Source: Microbacterium murale (GTDB taxonomy: Bacteria > Actinomycetota > Actinomycetes > Actinomycetales > Microbacteriaceae). From it: 64,000 nucleotides of DNA. Made by a program: the position numbers and the translations under genes. Under the pieces are notes generated by a model. That model had not been told where the DNA came from and did not search any database. It was given only the letters and a program-made list of their open reading frames with translations. Positions 1 through 8,526 of the stretch are shown here, in pieces (within the stretch, counting starts at the first letter, position 1; each line of letters starts with the position of its first letter). Location: NCBI RefSeq assembly GCF_014635185.1, contig NZ_BMCM01000001.1, positions 806,001-870,000 on the forward strand, read 5' to 3'.

Positions 1-293
1 GCGTCGCGGTCGCGTTCGCCCTCGACATCGAGGACGGCGTCGTCACGGCGGCGAAGATCGGACTCGGCGGTGTCGCAGCCACCCCGTTGCGCGCTCGCGC
101 GACGGAAGACGCCCTGGTCGGGCAGCCATGGAATGTCGGCACCGTCCGCGCAGCATCCGAGATCCTCGGCGGTGAGGGCACCCCGATGTCCGACCACCGC
201 GCGAGTTCGGAATACCGCGCGCTCATGCTCAACACCGCGCTGCTCAAGCTTTACAGCACGACCGTCCTCGACAACAAGGAGGTGTCGGCATGA
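1..293 (+). CDS. xdhA: Xanthine dehydrogenase small (FAD) subunit, C-terminal end only
   Basis: The frame is open from base 3, cut by the window edge, and ends in TGA at 291-293. About 96 residues remain. They match the end of the CO-dehydrogenase-type flavoprotein C-terminal domain of XdhA, with a text such as KIGLGGVAATPLRA and a closing helix YRALMLNTALLKLY. In this family the subunit carries the 2Fe-2S clusters and FAD and passes electrons from the Mo centre to NAD+. Its stop overlaps the ATG of xdhB by four bases (ATGA), indicating translational coupling of the two subunits. The assignment rests on context plus these motifs, since the Fe-S and FAD motifs lie outside the window. Confidence 0.85.
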   Translation, partial: VAVAFALDIEDGVVTAAKIGLGGVAATPLRARATEDALVGQPWNVGTVRAASEILGGEGTPMSDHRASSEYRALMLNTALLKLYSTTVLDNKEVSA

Positions 294-2671
294 GTGCTCT
301 CGCCGACCGTCCAGCCAACCCCGTCGTCGGAATCCGCGCCCCGCACGAGAGCGCCGCCCTGCATGTGACGGGCGCCGCGATGTACACCGACGACCTCGCC
401 GCCCACACCGCCGGCGTGCTCACCGCCTGGCCGGTGCAGTCCACCAACGCCCACGCCAAGGTCACGATCGACGTCTCGGGCGCCTACGAGGTGCCGGGCG
501 TCGTCCGCGTGCTCACCGCCGACGACGTGCCCGGCGTCAACGACGCGGGCATCAAGCACGACGAACCGCTGTTCCCCGACGAGGCGATGTTCTACGGCCA
601 CGCCCTCGTCTGGGTGCTCGGCGAGACGCAGGAGGCAGCGCGCCTCGGCGCCGCGGCCGTCAAGGTCGAATACGAGCCACTTCCGTCACTGATCACGATT
701 CAGGATGCCGTCGACGCCGACTCCTTCCAGGGCATCGCGCGCACGGTCGAACGTGGGGATGCGGCATCCGCTCTGGCATCCGCGGCGCACGTCTTCGAGG
801 GTGTGAGCGAGTTCGGCGGCCAGGAGCACTTCTATCTCGAGACGCAGGCGTCGTTCGCGAAGATCGACTCCGAGGGTCAGTACTTCGTGGAGTGCTCGAC
901 GCAGCATCCGTCCGAGACGCAGGAGATCGTCGCGCACGTGCTCGACCTCTCCTCGAACCAGGTCACCGTGCAGTCGCTGCGCATGGGCGGCGGGTTCGGC
1001 GGCAAGGAGATGCAGTCGCACGGTTTCGCGGCGATCGCCGCACTCGGCGCGAAGCTCACCGGTCGGCCGGTGCGGCTGCGCCTGAACCGCACGCAGGACA
1101 TCACGATGACCGGCAAACGGCACCCCTTCCACATCTCGTGGAAGGTCGGCTTCGACGCCGATGGTCTGCTGCAGGGCCTGGATGCCGTGCTCACCTGCGA
1201 CGGTGGATGGAGCCTCGACCTGTCCGAGCCGGTGCTCGGCCGCGCGCTCTGCCACCTCGACAACGCGTATTGGATTCCCAACGTGCACGCGCTCGGGCGG
1301 ATCGTGAAGACCAACAAGGCGTCGAACACGGCGTTCCGCGGATTCGGCGGCCCGCAGGGCGTGTTCCTCATCGAGGACATCCTGGGCAGGGTCGCTCCCG
1401 CGCTCGGCATCGACGCGCTCGCGCTGCGCGAGAAGAACTTCTACCAGCCTGGTCAGAGCACGCCGTACGGCCAGCTCGTGAAGGATGCTGATCGCCTCGG
1501 CACCATCTGGAATCAGCTGCACGACGAGGCAGACATCGACGAGCGTCGGGCGGAGATCGCTCGGTTCAACGCCGGCAGCCCGCACTCCAAGCGCGCACTC
1601 ACGATGACGCCGATCAAGTTCGGCATCTCGTTCAACTTCGCCGCCTTCAACCAGGCCGGCGCGCTCGTGCACGTCTACAAGGACGGCTCGGTGCTGATCA
1701 ACCACGGCGGCACCGAGATGGGCCAGGGCCTGCACACCAAGATGCTGCAGGTCGCCGCGACCGCACTGGGCCTCGAGATGCATCAGGTGCGCCTCGCTCC
1801 AACCCGCACCGACAAGGTGCCCAACACCTCGGCCACTGCGGCATCCTCGGGCGCCGACCTCAACGGCGGTGCGGTCAAGAACGCGTGCGAGCAGATCAGG
1901 GAGCGGATGGCTGCGGTCGCAGGGCGCCTGCTGAATGTCGACGAGCGCGATGTGCGCTTCTCGGGTGGTCTGATCACGGGTCTCGGCAACACGTCGCAGA
2001 CCCTGACCTTCGCCGAGGTCGCAGAGGCCGCCTACCTGCAGCGCGTGCAGCTCTTCGCGGCCGGGTACTACCGCACGGAGGGACTGCACTGGAATCCCGA
2101 GATCATGCAGGGCTCGCCGTTCAAGTACTTCGCCTACGGCAGCGCCGCGACCGAGGTCGAGGTCGACGAGTTCACCGGTTCCTACACTGTGCGCCGCGTC
2201 GACATCGTGCACGACGTCGGCGACTCGCTCTCGCCGATGCTCGACATCGGACAGGTCGAGGGCGCGTACGTGCAGGGCGTCGGCTGGCTGACGCTCGAAG
2301 AGCTGCGCTGGGACACCAGCGACGGTCCGCACCGCGGTCGCCTGCAGACGCAGTCGGCATCGACGTACAAGCTGCCCAGCTTCTCGGAGATGCCCTCGGA
2401 GTTCAACGTGCGCCTGTTCGAGGATGCGCGTGAGGACGGCGCTGTCTACGGGTCGAAGGCCGTCGGAGAGCCGCCGTTCATGCTCGCATTCAGCGCGCGT
2501 GAGGCGATCCGCGAGGCCGTCGGCGCGTTCGGGCCGGAGGGCCACATGGTCGAACTCGGTTCGCCTGCGACGCCGGAGGCGGTGTTCTGGGCGGTCCGCG
2601 CCGTGCAGCGGGCCGCGGCAGAGACTGCGCCCGACCGCGCGGGAGCCCACCAGCTCGCCGCCGTTCGCTGA
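290..2671 (+). CDS. xdhB: Xanthine dehydrogenase large subunit, molybdopterin-binding
   Basis: This 793-residue protein is the Mo-binding subunit of a xanthine-oxidase-family hydroxylase, oxidising hypoxanthine or xanthine toward urate in the cytoplasm. Signature motifs run in the expected order: GGQEHFYLE near residue 185, RMGGGFGGKE near 230, AFRGFGGPQG near 350, GTEMGQGLHTKM near 480 and SSGADLNGGA near 520. VGEPPFMLA near 725 supplies the conserved active-site glutamate. The length fits two-subunit bacterial enzymes. It is coupled to xdhA by a 4-bp overlap and followed after 11 bp by xdhC. A related purine hydroxylase is the main alternative, but the neighbouring guanine deaminase and purine permease favour xanthine. 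Confidence 0.95.
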   Translation: MSALADRPANPVVGIRAPHESAALHVTGAAMYTDDLAAHTAGVLTAWPVQSTNAHAKVTIDVSGAYEVPGVVRVLTADDVPGVNDAGIKHDEPLFPDEAMFYGHALVWVLGETQEAARLGAAAVKVEYEPLPSLITIQDAVDADSFQGIARTVERGDAASALASAAHVFEGVSEFGGQEHFYLETQASFAKIDSEGQYFVECSTQHPSETQEIVAHVLDLSSNQVTVQSLRMGGGFGGKEMQSHGFAAIAALGAKLTGRPVRLRLNRTQDITMTGKRHPFHISWKVGFDADGLLQGLDAVLTCDGGWSLDLSEPVLGRALCHLDNAYWIPNVHALGRIVKTNKASNTAFRGFGGPQGVFLIEDILGRVAPALGIDALALREKNFYQPGQSTPYGQLVKDADRLGTIWNQLHDEADIDERRAEIARFNAGSPHSKRALTMTPIKFGISFNFAAFNQAGALVHVYKDGSVLINHGGTEMGQGLHTKMLQVAATALGLEMHQVRLAPTRTDKVPNTSATAASSGADLNGGAVKNACEQIRERMAAVAGRLLNVDERDVRFSGGLITGLGNTSQTLTFAEVAEAAYLQRVQLFAAGYYRTEGLHWNPEIMQGSPFKYFAYGSAATEVEVDEFTGSYTVRRVDIVHDVGDSLSPMLDIGQVEGAYVQGVGWLTLEELRWDTSDGPHRGRLQTQSASTYKLPSFSEMPSEFNVRLFEDAREDGAVYGSKAVGEPPFMLAFSAREAIREAVGAFGPEGHMVELGSPATPEAVFWAVRAVQRAAAETAPDRAGAHQLAAVR

Positions 2672-2682
2672 TCGGACGCGGG

Positions 2683-3528
2683 ATGGACTGGCTCGACGCC
2701 CTGCAGGATCTGCGCACACGGCGCGTTCCCGCCGTCGTCGTGACCATGGCGCTCGTGCGGGGCCACGCGCCCCGCAACGGCGGCGCGAAGATGGTGGTCT
2801 CGCCCGATGCCGTGTTCGGCACGATCGGGGGTGGCAATCTCGAGGCGACCGCGATCGATCGGGCACGGGCGATGCTCGCGGCCGGTTCGGGCGAGCCAGA
2901 GCTGCTCACGCTCACGCTCAGCGACAAGGCGACGACGGAGTACGGCGTGCAGTGCTGTGGAGGAGAGGTCACGATGATGCTCGAGCCGATGCGGGTCGTC
3001 CCCGTGGTCGCGATCTTCGGGGTGGGGCACGTCGGGCTTGAGCTCGCGCGCATCCTCTCGCGGCACGAGATCGATCTGCACCTGATCGATTCCCGCCCCG
3101 AGATGCTCGCGCCCGAGCGTGTGGGTGAGCCGGGTCGAGACGGCGTCTTCGCGGATGCTGTCGCCAGGGTCCACATCACGCACTCCCCTGTTCCGGAGGC
3201 GGCACTCATGACGCTGCCCGCCGACGCCCACGTGCTGGTGATGACGCACGACCATGTCGAGGACCTCGCCGTCGTCGACCAGTCGCTTCGTACCGACGGC
3301 ATCCGCTCGATCGGCCTGATCGGCTCATCGTCGAAGTGGGCGCGCTTCCGAAAGAAGCTCACCGAACTCGGGCACAGCGACGCGGATCTCGCCCGCGTCA
3401 CCACCCCGATCGGCGTGCCCGAGGTCTCGGGGAAGCAGCCGGCGGTCATCGCGGTCAGCGTCGCCGCCCGCATCCTCCAGCTCATCGACGAGGCCGCGCC
3501 GGTCGCCGTCGCGGGTGACGACCTGTGA
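2683..3528 (+). CDS. xdhC: XdhC family Mo-cofactor insertion/sulfuration protein
   Basis: This 281-residue protein of the XdhC/CoxI family binds the molybdenum cofactor, protects its sulfurated form and delivers it to xanthine dehydrogenase. The N-terminal part contains TIGGGNLEA and the cysteine motif QCCGGEV near residue 88. The C-terminal half has a Rossmann segment, VAIFGVGHVGLELA near 110, typical of the XdhC C-terminal domain. The ATG at 2683 lies 11 bp after the xdhB stop. Its TGA overlaps the GTG of the next gene, so the SDR gene is co-translated. Family and role are clear. Whether it recruits a cysteine desulfurase cannot be seen here. Confidence 0.92.
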   Translation: MDWLDALQDLRTRRVPAVVVTMALVRGHAPRNGGAKMVVSPDAVFGTIGGGNLEATAIDRARAMLAAGSGEPELLTLTLSDKATTEYGVQCCGGEVTMMLEPMRVVPVVAIFGVGHVGLELARILSRHEIDLHLIDSRPEMLAPERVGEPGRDGVFADAVARVHITHSPVPEAALMTLPADAHVLVMTHDHVEDLAVVDQSLRTDGIRSIGLIGSSSKWARFRKKLTELGHSDADLARVTTPIGVPEVSGKQPAVIAVSVAARILQLIDEAAPVAVAGDDL

Positions 3529-4277
3529 CCGACGCTCCACACGCTTCTGCGATCGTCACCGGTGCCGGCAGCGGCATCGGGCGCGCGATCGCGCGCGCTT
3601 TGCTCGCCGGCGGATTCGGGGTGACGCTGGCCGGCCGGCGCAGCGGGCCGTTGCTTGAGACTGCTGCGGGCGATCCTCATGCACTCGTCGTCGAGACCGA
3701 CATCACCGATCCCTCTCAGGTGGAGCGCCTGCTCGCTCGCCACGTGGAACGCTTCGGGCGGCTCGACATCCTGGTGAACAACGCCGGCGTGTTCGGTCCG
3801 AACGCCGACATCGGAGACCTCATCTCCGCCGAGTGGGAGTCCACGCTCGCCGTCAACCTCACCGGCGCGATGCTCTGCGCAGGTGCGGCCTTCCGACAGA
3901 TGAAGGCGCAGTCGCCGGTCGGCGGTCGCATCATCAACAACGGCTCAATCTCTGCGCAGACGCCGCGCCCTCGTTCGGTCGCGTACACGACGACCAAGCA
4001 CGCCATTGCCGGGCTCACGAAGTCCATCGAGCTCGACGGACGTGCGCATCGGATCACCGCGACCCAGCTCGACATCGGCAATGCGCGCACCGAGTTGATC
4101 GACCGGCTGGTCTCCGACGGTGCGCTGCAGGCGGATGGCTCACGTCGACCGGAGCCGACGATGGATGCCGGGCACGTCGCCGACCTCGTCGTTCAGCTCG
4201 CACGGATGCCGCTCGAGGTCAGCGTGCCGCAGCTGACGGTCACAGCGGCCGGAATGCCGTTCATCGGCCGCGGCTGA
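3525..4277 (+). CDS. SDR-family NAD(P)-dependent oxidoreductase
   Basis: This is a 250-residue classical short-chain dehydrogenase/reductase. The cofactor motif TGAGSGIG lies at residues 12-19, NNAG near 85, a Ser near 142 (NNGSISAQTPRPRS) and the catalytic YTTTK near 155. The start is GTG at 3525, which overlaps the xdhC stop (GTGA), so the gene belongs to the xdh operon. The substrate cannot be read from sequence. A link to purine breakdown is inferred only from position. Convergent with the MFS gene downstream, with about 40 bp between the two stops. Confidence 0.85.
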   Translation: MTDAPHASAIVTGAGSGIGRAIARALLAGGFGVTLAGRRSGPLLETAAGDPHALVVETDITDPSQVERLLARHVERFGRLDILVNNAGVFGPNADIGDLISAEWESTLAVNLTGAMLCAGAAFRQMKAQSPVGGRIINNGSISAQTPRPRSVAYTTTKHAIAGLTKSIELDGRAHRITATQLDIGNARTELIDRLVSDGALQADGSRRPEPTMDAGHVADLVVQLARMPLEVSVPQLTVTAAGMPFIGRG

Positions 4278-4318
4278 AGGCGCGGCTGCGGGTTCGGCTG
4301 CGGTACGCGGCACGAAGG

Positions 4319-5542
4319 TCAGTCGGTACCCGCAGTGCGCACCTGGTGCCCCCGCACGAATGCCAGCGGAAGAGTGAGCAGCGCGAGCGTCGCGGCGGCG
4401 AGCAGCGCGGGCGGGAACGAGAACGCCGATGCGAGCAGCCCGACGACCACTGCGCCGAGCCCGGTTCCGGCGTCGAAGCCGATGTTCCACACCGCGCTGG
4501 CGACCACCTGGTCCCGCCGTGGCACCGCGGCGAAGGCTGCTCCGAGGGTGAGGTTCTGCAGGGCGCCGTACGCGATGCCGATCAGGGCCATGCCCGTCAA
4601 CAGCATCCCTTCTCTCCCGGTATCGGCGGCCGCCCACGCGGTAGCGATCAGCCCCGCGATGGTCACGAGCACGAACGGCCACATCAGCCGCTGTGCGCCG
4701 ACGCGATCGGAGAGGTGCCCGATACCCCACCGGGTGAGCGCTGCCAGTCCCGTCAGCAGAAGCAGCCCGATGGTCGTGATCATCGCCGAGACGCCGAACT
4801 GCGGCACGAACGTGATGAGCGCGCCGCCGGCGAGGGTGACCCCGAGCAGCAGGAACATCGGCGGCAGGAGTCCGAGGTAGCGGCGCACGCCGCGGTGCGC
4901 CTCATCGGCCGGATCGGGATGCGGCGGCAGTTTGTCGATGCTTCGCCCCAGCCGCGCCGCCGCGAAGATGCCCAGGACGGGTGCGGTCGCGAGCAGAAAC
5001 ACGAGCCCGAAGCCCAGCTGCTCGGCGATCCACGGAGCCGCCGGAAGCAGGAGAACCTGGGGACCTGCGATCCCGAGCCCGAACGCGCCGATCGCTCTGC
5101 CGCGCCGCGCGGGCTCGACGAGCTCGGCGACGGCGCCGCTGCCGCACACCGTCAGGACGGCGAACCCCGCACCGCGCACGGCGGCGAGGAGCAGGATCGG
5201 CGTCAACGCGTCGGAGAGCAGATGCGCTGCCGCGGGCAGTCCGAGCAGCAGCATGCCAACGACGAGCACTCGTGTCCAACCGAATCGGCGCAGCGCGGCG
5301 GGGACGAACAGCTGCGAGAGGACGGTGAAGAGCATGAAGACACCGGTCACGAGCCCTGCTCCGGCCTCGTCCGCTCCTCCGCGCACCGCCCACAGCGGGG
5401 CGATCGGCATCAGCAGCGCGTATCCGGAGAACCCAGCGACGACCATGCCGAGCAGGGCGGGCATGCCGGGCGCGCGCCACACCGACGCGGCGGCTCCTTG
5501 GTCGGGTGCGCTCTTCGATGCGGGGATCCTGCGTGATCGCAT
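4319..5542 (-). CDS. MFS transporter
   Basis: This 407-residue integral membrane protein has about twelve hydrophobic segments. A long cytoplasmic loop near residues 205-225 is rich in charged residues and prolines. MFS-like elements include LRRFGWTRVLVVGMLLLG in the first half and GIGHLSDRVGAQRL after the central loop, the usual motif-A positions. It lies convergent to the xdh operon and upstream of the purine permease gene on the same strand, separated from it by 286 bp. Substrate unknown; drug or metabolite efflux is the generic expectation. The ATG at 5542 gives a short charged N-terminus before the first membrane helix, consistent with a correct start. Confidence 0.85.
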   Translation of the reverse strand: MRSRRIPASKSAPDQGAAASVWRAPGMPALLGMVVAGFSGYALLMPIAPLWAVRGGADEAGAGLVTGVFMLFTVLSQLFVPAALRRFGWTRVLVVGMLLLGLPAAAHLLSDALTPILLLAAVRGAGFAVLTVCGSGAVAELVEPARRGRAIGAFGLGIAGPQVLLLPAAPWIAEQLGFGLVFLLATAPVLGIFAAARLGRSIDKLPPHPDPADEAHRGVRRYLGLLPPMFLLLGVTLAGGALITFVPQFGVSAMITTIGLLLLTGLAALTRWGIGHLSDRVGAQRLMWPFVLVTIAGLIATAWAAADTGREGMLLTGMALIGIAYGALQNLTLGAAFAAVPRRDQVVASAVWNIGFDAGTGLGAVVVGLLASAFSFPPALLAAATLALLTLPLAFVRGHQVRTAGTD

Positions 5543-5781
5543 CCGTCCATCCTTTCATCCGGTACGTCCGGGCCGGCGGCGCCGTCTTCGACCGCGGGCG
5601 CCACGCGCCATCCGCGTCTCCCCCGGCCGGTCTTCGCGCGCAGTGCCAGAAGAGTTTCCCGGGTTCCCCTGCGCTCCGGGCCGTGAAATCCTTCTGCCAT
5701 GCGCCTGGATGCCACGACCGATCCGGATGGGGGGGCCCGCTCGTCTCGGATGCCGAAGGTTCGGGAAGCGGGGAACGCGAC

Positions 5782-5817
5782 TGCGCCCGGCGCCGCGCGA
5801 GCGGAACCGGGCGCAGA
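5782..5817 (-). terminator. GC-rich hairpin after the purine permease gene
   Basis: CTGCGCCCGG at 5782-5791 pairs perfectly with CCGGGCGCAG at 5808-5817 around a 16-nt loop. It lies just downstream of the permease stop on the minus strand and fits an intrinsic or bidirectional terminator; no clear U-tract follows. The rest of the 286-bp gap (5543-5828) holds the MFS promoter region and wide inverted arms, CAGAAG at 5647-5652 and CTTCTG at 5691-5696, of unknown role. Confidence 0.55.
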
Positions 5818-5828
5818 GCCGCTGAGCG

Positions 5829-7343
5829 TCAGCCCGCGAGCAGCTGCTCGATCGGGCCTCGGACGAAGTAGAGCGTGAAGCCGACCGCGACCACCCACAT
5901 CAGCCAGTGCACCTTGCGGGCCCGGCCCGACAGCGCGTTCACCAGCGTCCAGGAGATGAAGCCGACGCCGATGCCGTTCGCGATCGAGTAGGTCAGCGGC
6001 ATCGTGACGATGGTGAGGAATGCCGGGAGCACGACCGCGAACTTGGTGAACTTGATCTCCTTGATCTGCGACATCATCATCGCGCCGACGACGACCAGGG
6101 CTGCGGAGCCGACCTCGATCGGCACCGTCAGCGTGAGCGGTGTGAAGAACATCGACAGCAGGAACAGCGCACCGACCACGACCGAGGCCAGGCCCGTCCG
6201 GGCTCCTTCCCCGATGCCGGAGGCGCTGTCGACGAACACGGTGTTCGACGATGTCGACGTCGCACCGCCGGCAACCGCTCCGAGGCCCTCGACCACGAAG
6301 GCGGAGCGCAGGCGCGGGAATGTACCGTCCTTGTACGCGAGGCCGGCGTTCTTGGCGAGGCCGGTCATCGTGCCCATCGCGTCGAAGAAGTTCGAGAACA
6401 CGAGAGTGAAGACGAGCATCGTCGCGGCGAGGGCGCCGATGCGGCCGAACGAGCCGAACAGGTCGAACTGGCCGATCAGGCCGAAGTCGGGGATCGTGAC
6501 CAGCGAGCTGGGCAGCTCGGGAATGGTCATGTGCCATCCGCCCGGATCCTCGACGCTCGGTCCGAGCTTGAGGAACAGTTGCACGACGATCGCGACGATG
6601 GTGGCGCCGATGATTCCGATCAGGATGCCGCCCGGCACCTTCCGTGCGACGAGCACGCCGATCACGATCAGTGCCAGCAGGAAGATGAGCGTCGGGACGG
6701 ACGTGATCGAGCCGCCGTCGCCCAGCTGCACCGGCGGGCCGCCTGGCGTGCGGGTGACGAATCCCGCGTCGACGAAGCCGATGAACGCGATGAAGAGGCC
6801 GATGCCGACCGTGATCGCCGCCTTGAGCGGCGCGGGCACGGCGTTGAAGATCGCGGTGCGGATGCCGGTGGCTCCGAACAGCACGATGAGCAGGCCGTTG
6901 ATCACGACGAGGCCCATGGCCTCGGGCCACGTCACCTGGCCCACGACCGACACGGCGAGGAACGAGTTGATGCCGAGCCCTGCGGCGAGCGCGAACGGCA
7001 ATCGTGCGACGAGGCCGAAGAGGATCGTCATGACGCCGGCGGTGAGGCCGGTGGCCGCGCCGATCTGGGCGGTCTGGAGCGCGTTGCCGGCGACGTCTGC
7101 CGTGCCGCCGAGGATGAGCGGGTTGAGGATGACGATGTAGGCCATCGTCACGAACGTGACGATGCCTCCGCGGATCTCTCGCCCGAACGTCGAACCGCGG
7201 CGGCTGATCTCGAAGAACCGGTCGAGTCCGTTCCTGGGTTCGGCGTCGACGGTGGTCGTCGCGCCGGTGGGCAGCGGCGGGTGGACGATGGTCTGCGTTG
7301 ACTCGTCCTCGGACTCGCCGCGAACCGATGTGGTTGAAGTCAT
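5829..7343 (-). CDS. NCS2/AzgA-type purine permease
   Basis: This 504-residue membrane protein belongs to the AzgA branch of nucleobase:cation symporter 2, which takes up adenine, guanine or hypoxanthine with protons. After a hydrophilic N-terminus the characteristic block REIRGGIVTFVTMAYIV appears near residue 57, followed by NPLILGG. Conserved loop text FFDAMGTMTGLA lies near 310, and about a dozen hydrophobic segments follow the NCS2 pattern. The gene is 12 bp downstream of the guanine deaminase gene on the same strand, so guanine import and deamination are probably one operon feeding the xanthine dehydrogenase encoded nearby. Exact substrate preference is inferred from context. Confidence 0.9.
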   Translation of the reverse strand: MTSTTSVRGESEDESTQTIVHPPLPTGATTTVDAEPRNGLDRFFEISRRGSTFGREIRGGIVTFVTMAYIVILNPLILGGTADVAGNALQTAQIGAATGLTAGVMTILFGLVARLPFALAAGLGINSFLAVSVVGQVTWPEAMGLVVINGLLIVLFGATGIRTAIFNAVPAPLKAAITVGIGLFIAFIGFVDAGFVTRTPGGPPVQLGDGGSITSVPTLIFLLALIVIGVLVARKVPGGILIGIIGATIVAIVVQLFLKLGPSVEDPGGWHMTIPELPSSLVTIPDFGLIGQFDLFGSFGRIGALAATMLVFTLVFSNFFDAMGTMTGLAKNAGLAYKDGTFPRLRSAFVVEGLGAVAGGATSTSSNTVFVDSASGIGEGARTGLASVVVGALFLLSMFFTPLTLTVPIEVGSAALVVVGAMMMSQIKEIKFTKFAVVLPAFLTIVTMPLTYSIANGIGVGFISWTLVNALSGRARKVHWLMWVVAVGFTLYFVRGPIEQLLAG

Positions 7344-7355
7344 CTTCGGCTCCGC

Positions 7356-7886
7356 TCAGTAGTCGACACGAGTGGTCGTCTGGTTCCACTCGGTGAACGC
7401 GGCGACCCGCTGCTGCGGCGGAAGGGGCTCCTGGGCGACCGGCATGATCGCCCTGTCTTCGCTCGTGCCCTCGAAGTACCGGTAGAAGACGGCGTCGTCG
7501 AAACCGGCGTCGGCTGCGTCGTTGCGGTCGGCGGCGAAGTACACCTTCTCGACCCGCGCCCACAGTGACGTGGCGAGACACATCGGGCACGGCTCGCAGC
7601 TGGTGTAGAGCACTGCGCCGGTCAGGTCGAACGTGCCCAGCGCCTGGCAGGCGTTGCGGATCGCCGTGACCTCGGCGTGCGCCGAAGGGTCGAGGTTGGC
7701 GGTGACGCGGTTGACGCCTTCGAAGACCTGTCCGTCGGCGGAGACGATGATGGCGCCGAACGGGCCGCCTGCATTGCGCACGTTCTCGGTCGCGAGATCC
7801 ACCGCGCGGGCCAGGTACTCGGCGGGGGTGGGGACAGTGTCTGCAGCTGACGGTGCCGTGGACGGGGTGATACCGATCGTGTCCAT
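7356..7886 (-). CDS. guaD: Guanine deaminase (CMP/dCMP-deaminase fold)
   Basis: This 176-residue zinc-dependent nucleoside/nucleobase deaminase carries the zinc and catalytic motif HAEV near residue 70 and CEPCPMC near 97. The length and the C-terminal block ending in a Trp/Tyr-rich tail (FTEWNQTTTRVDY) resemble the Bacillus GuaD type of guanine deaminase rather than tRNA adenosine deaminase TadA. It would convert guanine to xanthine, the substrate of the xanthine dehydrogenase encoded by xdhAB. It is first in a two-gene operon with the purine permease. The ATG at 7886 is preceded by a 230-bp leader shared with the divergent Mo-regulator gene. Confidence 0.88.
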   Translation of the reverse strand: MDTIGITPSTAPSAADTVPTPAEYLARAVDLATENVRNAGGPFGAIIVSADGQVFEGVNRVTANLDPSAHAEVTAIRNACQALGTFDLTGAVLYTSCEPCPMCLATSLWARVEKVYFAADRNDAADAGFDDAVFYRYFEGTSEDRAIMPVAQEPLPPQQRVAAFTEWNQTTTRVDY

Positions 7887-8118
7887 GTTGGAGAGATTCC
7901 TTGCGTCGGACGCTGATGCAACGAGGTCTGGCCGGGTGTGCGCGTGATCCTCGTCGATCCGCTGGCTTCTGGTTTCTTCCCTGCCCGTTGATCACGGGTT
8001 CCGGGGCTCTACGACAGTAACAGCGAAACGGCCGGACGTCCATGTTTTTTGGAATTGGTTTTCCGTATTGCGAGATTCGCGATTGTGGATCCGCTGATGC
8101 GGGACTATCCTTCATTTC
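7887..8118. promoter_or_regulatory. Divergent promoter region and long leader of the guanine deaminase operon
   Basis: This 232-bp gap separates guaD (minus) from the Mo-regulator gene (plus). The right part, 8041-8075, is AT-richer than its surroundings (GTTTTTTGGAATTGG) and probably holds one or both promoters. The guaD-side leader contains a small hairpin, CCCGT/ACGGG around 7985-7999, and purine-rich stretches, so an RNA element is possible. No known purine riboswitch consensus was recognised. Confidence 0.4.
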
Positions 8119-8526
8119 ATGACGCAATTTCGGATTAGCGAGGCGGCCGGCCTTCTCGGCGTGAGCGACGACACCGTGCGCAGGTGGTGCGCCGACGGCA
8201 TCCTCTCGGTCTCCCGTGACGACTCGGGGCGCCAGGTCGTCGACGGCGCCGAGCTCGCCGCCCATGCCAAGACCATCGCCGCTGAAATCGCCGACGTCGG
8301 CGACGTGCGCCGCAGCGCCCGCAACCGCTTCACCGGCCTCGTGACGAAGATCGAGATCGACGGGCTCATGGCCCAGGTCGAGTTGCAGTGCGGCCCCAAT
8401 CGCGTCGTGTCGCTGATGTCGTCAGAGGCCGCCCGCGAGATGAACCTCGACGTCGGATCCAAGGCCGTGGCCATCATCAAGGCGACCATGGTCATCCTCG
8501 AAGCAGAAAGAGACACCCGACAGTGA
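8119..8526 (+). CDS. MerR-like HTH protein with TOBE (molybdate-binding) domain
   Basis: This 135-residue two-domain protein has an N-terminal excisionase/MerR-like winged helix at residues 1-50 (RISEAAGLLGVSDDTVRRWC). A TOBE domain follows at about 65-130 (ARNRFTGLVTKIEIDGLMAQVEL), the fold that binds molybdate or tungstate in ModE and ModC. It starts the modABC operon and its TGA overlaps the GTG start of modA. The likely role is sensing molybdate and controlling uptake genes, although proteins of this type can also act as molybdate stores. It is not a full ModE, because the long LysR-like N-terminal domain is absent. Confidence 0.85.
   Translation: MTQFRISEAAGLLGVSDDTVRRWCADGILSVSRDDSGRQVVDGAELAAHAKTIAAEIADVGDVRRSARNRFTGLVTKIEIDGLMAQVELQCGPNRVVSLMSSEAAREMNLDVGSKAVAIIKATMVILEAERDTRQ

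Noticed and set aside
686-2866. Very long open frame antisense to xdhB
   Set aside because: In high-GC genes the antisense frame is often open. This one is Arg/His-rich with no motif, while xdhB has all family motifs.
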